This document shows positions 63,426 through 64,000 of a stretch of 64,000 nucleotides of DNA, one piece after another. Every line of letters starts with the position of its first letter. The first letter of the stretch is position 1. The DNA comes from Desulfatibacillum aliphaticivorans DSM 15576 (GTDB lineage: Bacteria; Desulfobacterota; Desulfobacteria; Desulfobacterales; Desulfatibacillaceae). A program made the translations under genes and the position numbers. A model generated the notes under the pieces. It ran no database searches, had not been told where the DNA came from, and saw nothing but the letters and a program-made list of their open reading frames with translations. Location of the stretch: the NCBI RefSeq assembly GCF_000429905.1, contig NZ_AUCT01000007.1:62001-126000 (forward strand). The letters run 5' to 3'.

Positions 63426-64000
63426 TTATTCGCCCTCCCGTAAAGCGGTCAGGCCCAGGCGGCGGATCATGGCATGGTCCTTTTGCGGATTGCGTCCCGG
63501 GGCCGTGAGATAGTCACCCGTCATAATTCCGGACGCCCCGGCGTAAAAAACCAGTGGATGCAGCTCCTCCAGGTTGGACTCCCTGCCTCCGCAAATGACG
63601 ATTTCCTTGCCTCCCAAGGCGAAACGCAGCAAGGAAATGATCTTCAGGCAGCGCAAAGGCGACAAGTCGGAGCTTTTTTCCAAACGGGTTCCTTTGATGG
63701 GGATGAGGAAGTTAACAGGGACGGAATCCACCTCCAAGTCCCGGAGGGCCAGCCCAAGCTCCAAGACCTGCAAGTCGCTCTCCCCTATTCCAAACAAGCC
63801 GCCGGCGCATACGCTCATGCCCGCCTTTTTGGCTTCCCGGATGGTTTGAACTCTGTCTCTGTAAGCATGGGTCGTGCATATTTCCTTAAAATGGCTTTCC
63901 GCCGTTTCCAGATTGTGATGATACCGGTCCACGCCCGCTTCCTTTAACAAGGCGAAATCCTGGGCGTCCAGGATTCCCAGGGAAGCGCAATAACCTACCC
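63426..64000 (-). CDS. bioB: Biotin synthase, C-terminal part (cut by window edge)
   Basis: The frame runs off the right edge; 190 residues of the C-terminal two thirds are visible. BioB is the radical-SAM enzyme that inserts sulfur into dethiobiotin. Seen here are VGYCASLGILDAQDFALLKE, GVDRYHHNLETA, CAGGLFGIGES, VNFLIPIKGTRL, and ICGGRESNLEELH with GIMTGDYLTAPGR. The C-x3-C-x2-C iron-sulfur cluster motif must lie outside the window. Other bio genes are not visible. Confidence 0.95.
   Translation of the reverse strand, partial: VGYCASLGILDAQDFALLKEAGVDRYHHNLETAESHFKEICTTHAYRDRVQTIREAKKAGMSVCAGGLFGIGESDLQVLELGLALRDLEVDSVPVNFLIPIKGTRLEKSSDLSPLRCLKIISLLRFALGGKEIVICGGRESNLEELHPLVFYAGASGIMTGDYLTAPGRNPQKDHAMIRRLGLTALREGE

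Overview
The window reads as chromosomal DNA of a GC-rich, anaerobic, deltaproteobacterial-type organism, most like the alkane- and fatty-acid-degrading sulfate reducers around Desulfatibacillum. This placement is an inference from gene content and style: a class 1B-type PyrD, an orphan TRAP solute receptor, several crotonase-fold and nitronate monooxygenase genes, an exported nickel superoxide dismutase, choice-of-anchor U surface protein architecture, and many stem-loop intergenic repeats. No rRNA, tRNA, CRISPR array, prophage or insertion sequence could be recognised.

Layout. 1-14.8 kb: start of a secreted Ni superoxide dismutase gene (cut by the window edge), dtd, tex, pyrG, a TPR-like membrane protein, a GNAT acetyltransferase, a nitroreductase, pyrD, a metallo-beta-lactamase-fold protein, a DUF805 protein, an O-methyltransferase, a YegS-like lipid kinase, a TRAP receptor and a HAD-like protein with a helical tail. 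14.8-22 kb: a minus-strand membrane module (membrane-fused spermidine synthase, DUF350, coiled-coil lipoprotein, DUF2617-like, DUF4178 and two further membrane proteins) that resembles a conserved but poorly understood envelope/polyamine gene set. 22.2-26.1 kb: one very AT-rich gene for a ~1,312-residue SIR2-domain protein with its own promoter, the best candidate for an acquired antiphage system. 26.2-35.2 kb: a membrane protein with a degenerate acyl-carrier-like domain, the smc-ftsY operon, an HU gene, an orphan polysaccharide-export-type ABC permease and two small proteins. 35.3-41.7 kb: a chemotaxis receptor with a long leader, a dienoyl-CoA isomerase/nitronate monooxygenase pair, and an unusual HisKA plus degenerate GGDEF protein. 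41.7-54.8 kb: thiD, uvrC, sbcD-sbcC, an enoyl-CoA hydratase, uvrB, cysS and ispF. 54.8-60.6 kb: two divergent Hsp70 paralogues and a DUF2760 partner. 60.8-64 kb: a large exported anchor-U protein and the 3' part of bioB.

How genes work together. DNA repair is well represented (UvrB, UvrC, SbcCD), next to chromosome organisation (SMC, HU) and protein targeting (FtsY). The 15.7-22 kb module and the Hsp70/DUF2760 group are the two multi-gene sets whose joint function is still open. The SIR2 gene stands alone between native-composition neighbours. Intergenic spaces hold at least three copies of a GGTTGGGTTGAGCAT..GAAACCCAAC palindrome and other hairpin repeats; one repeat type supplies the stop codons of two unrelated genes.
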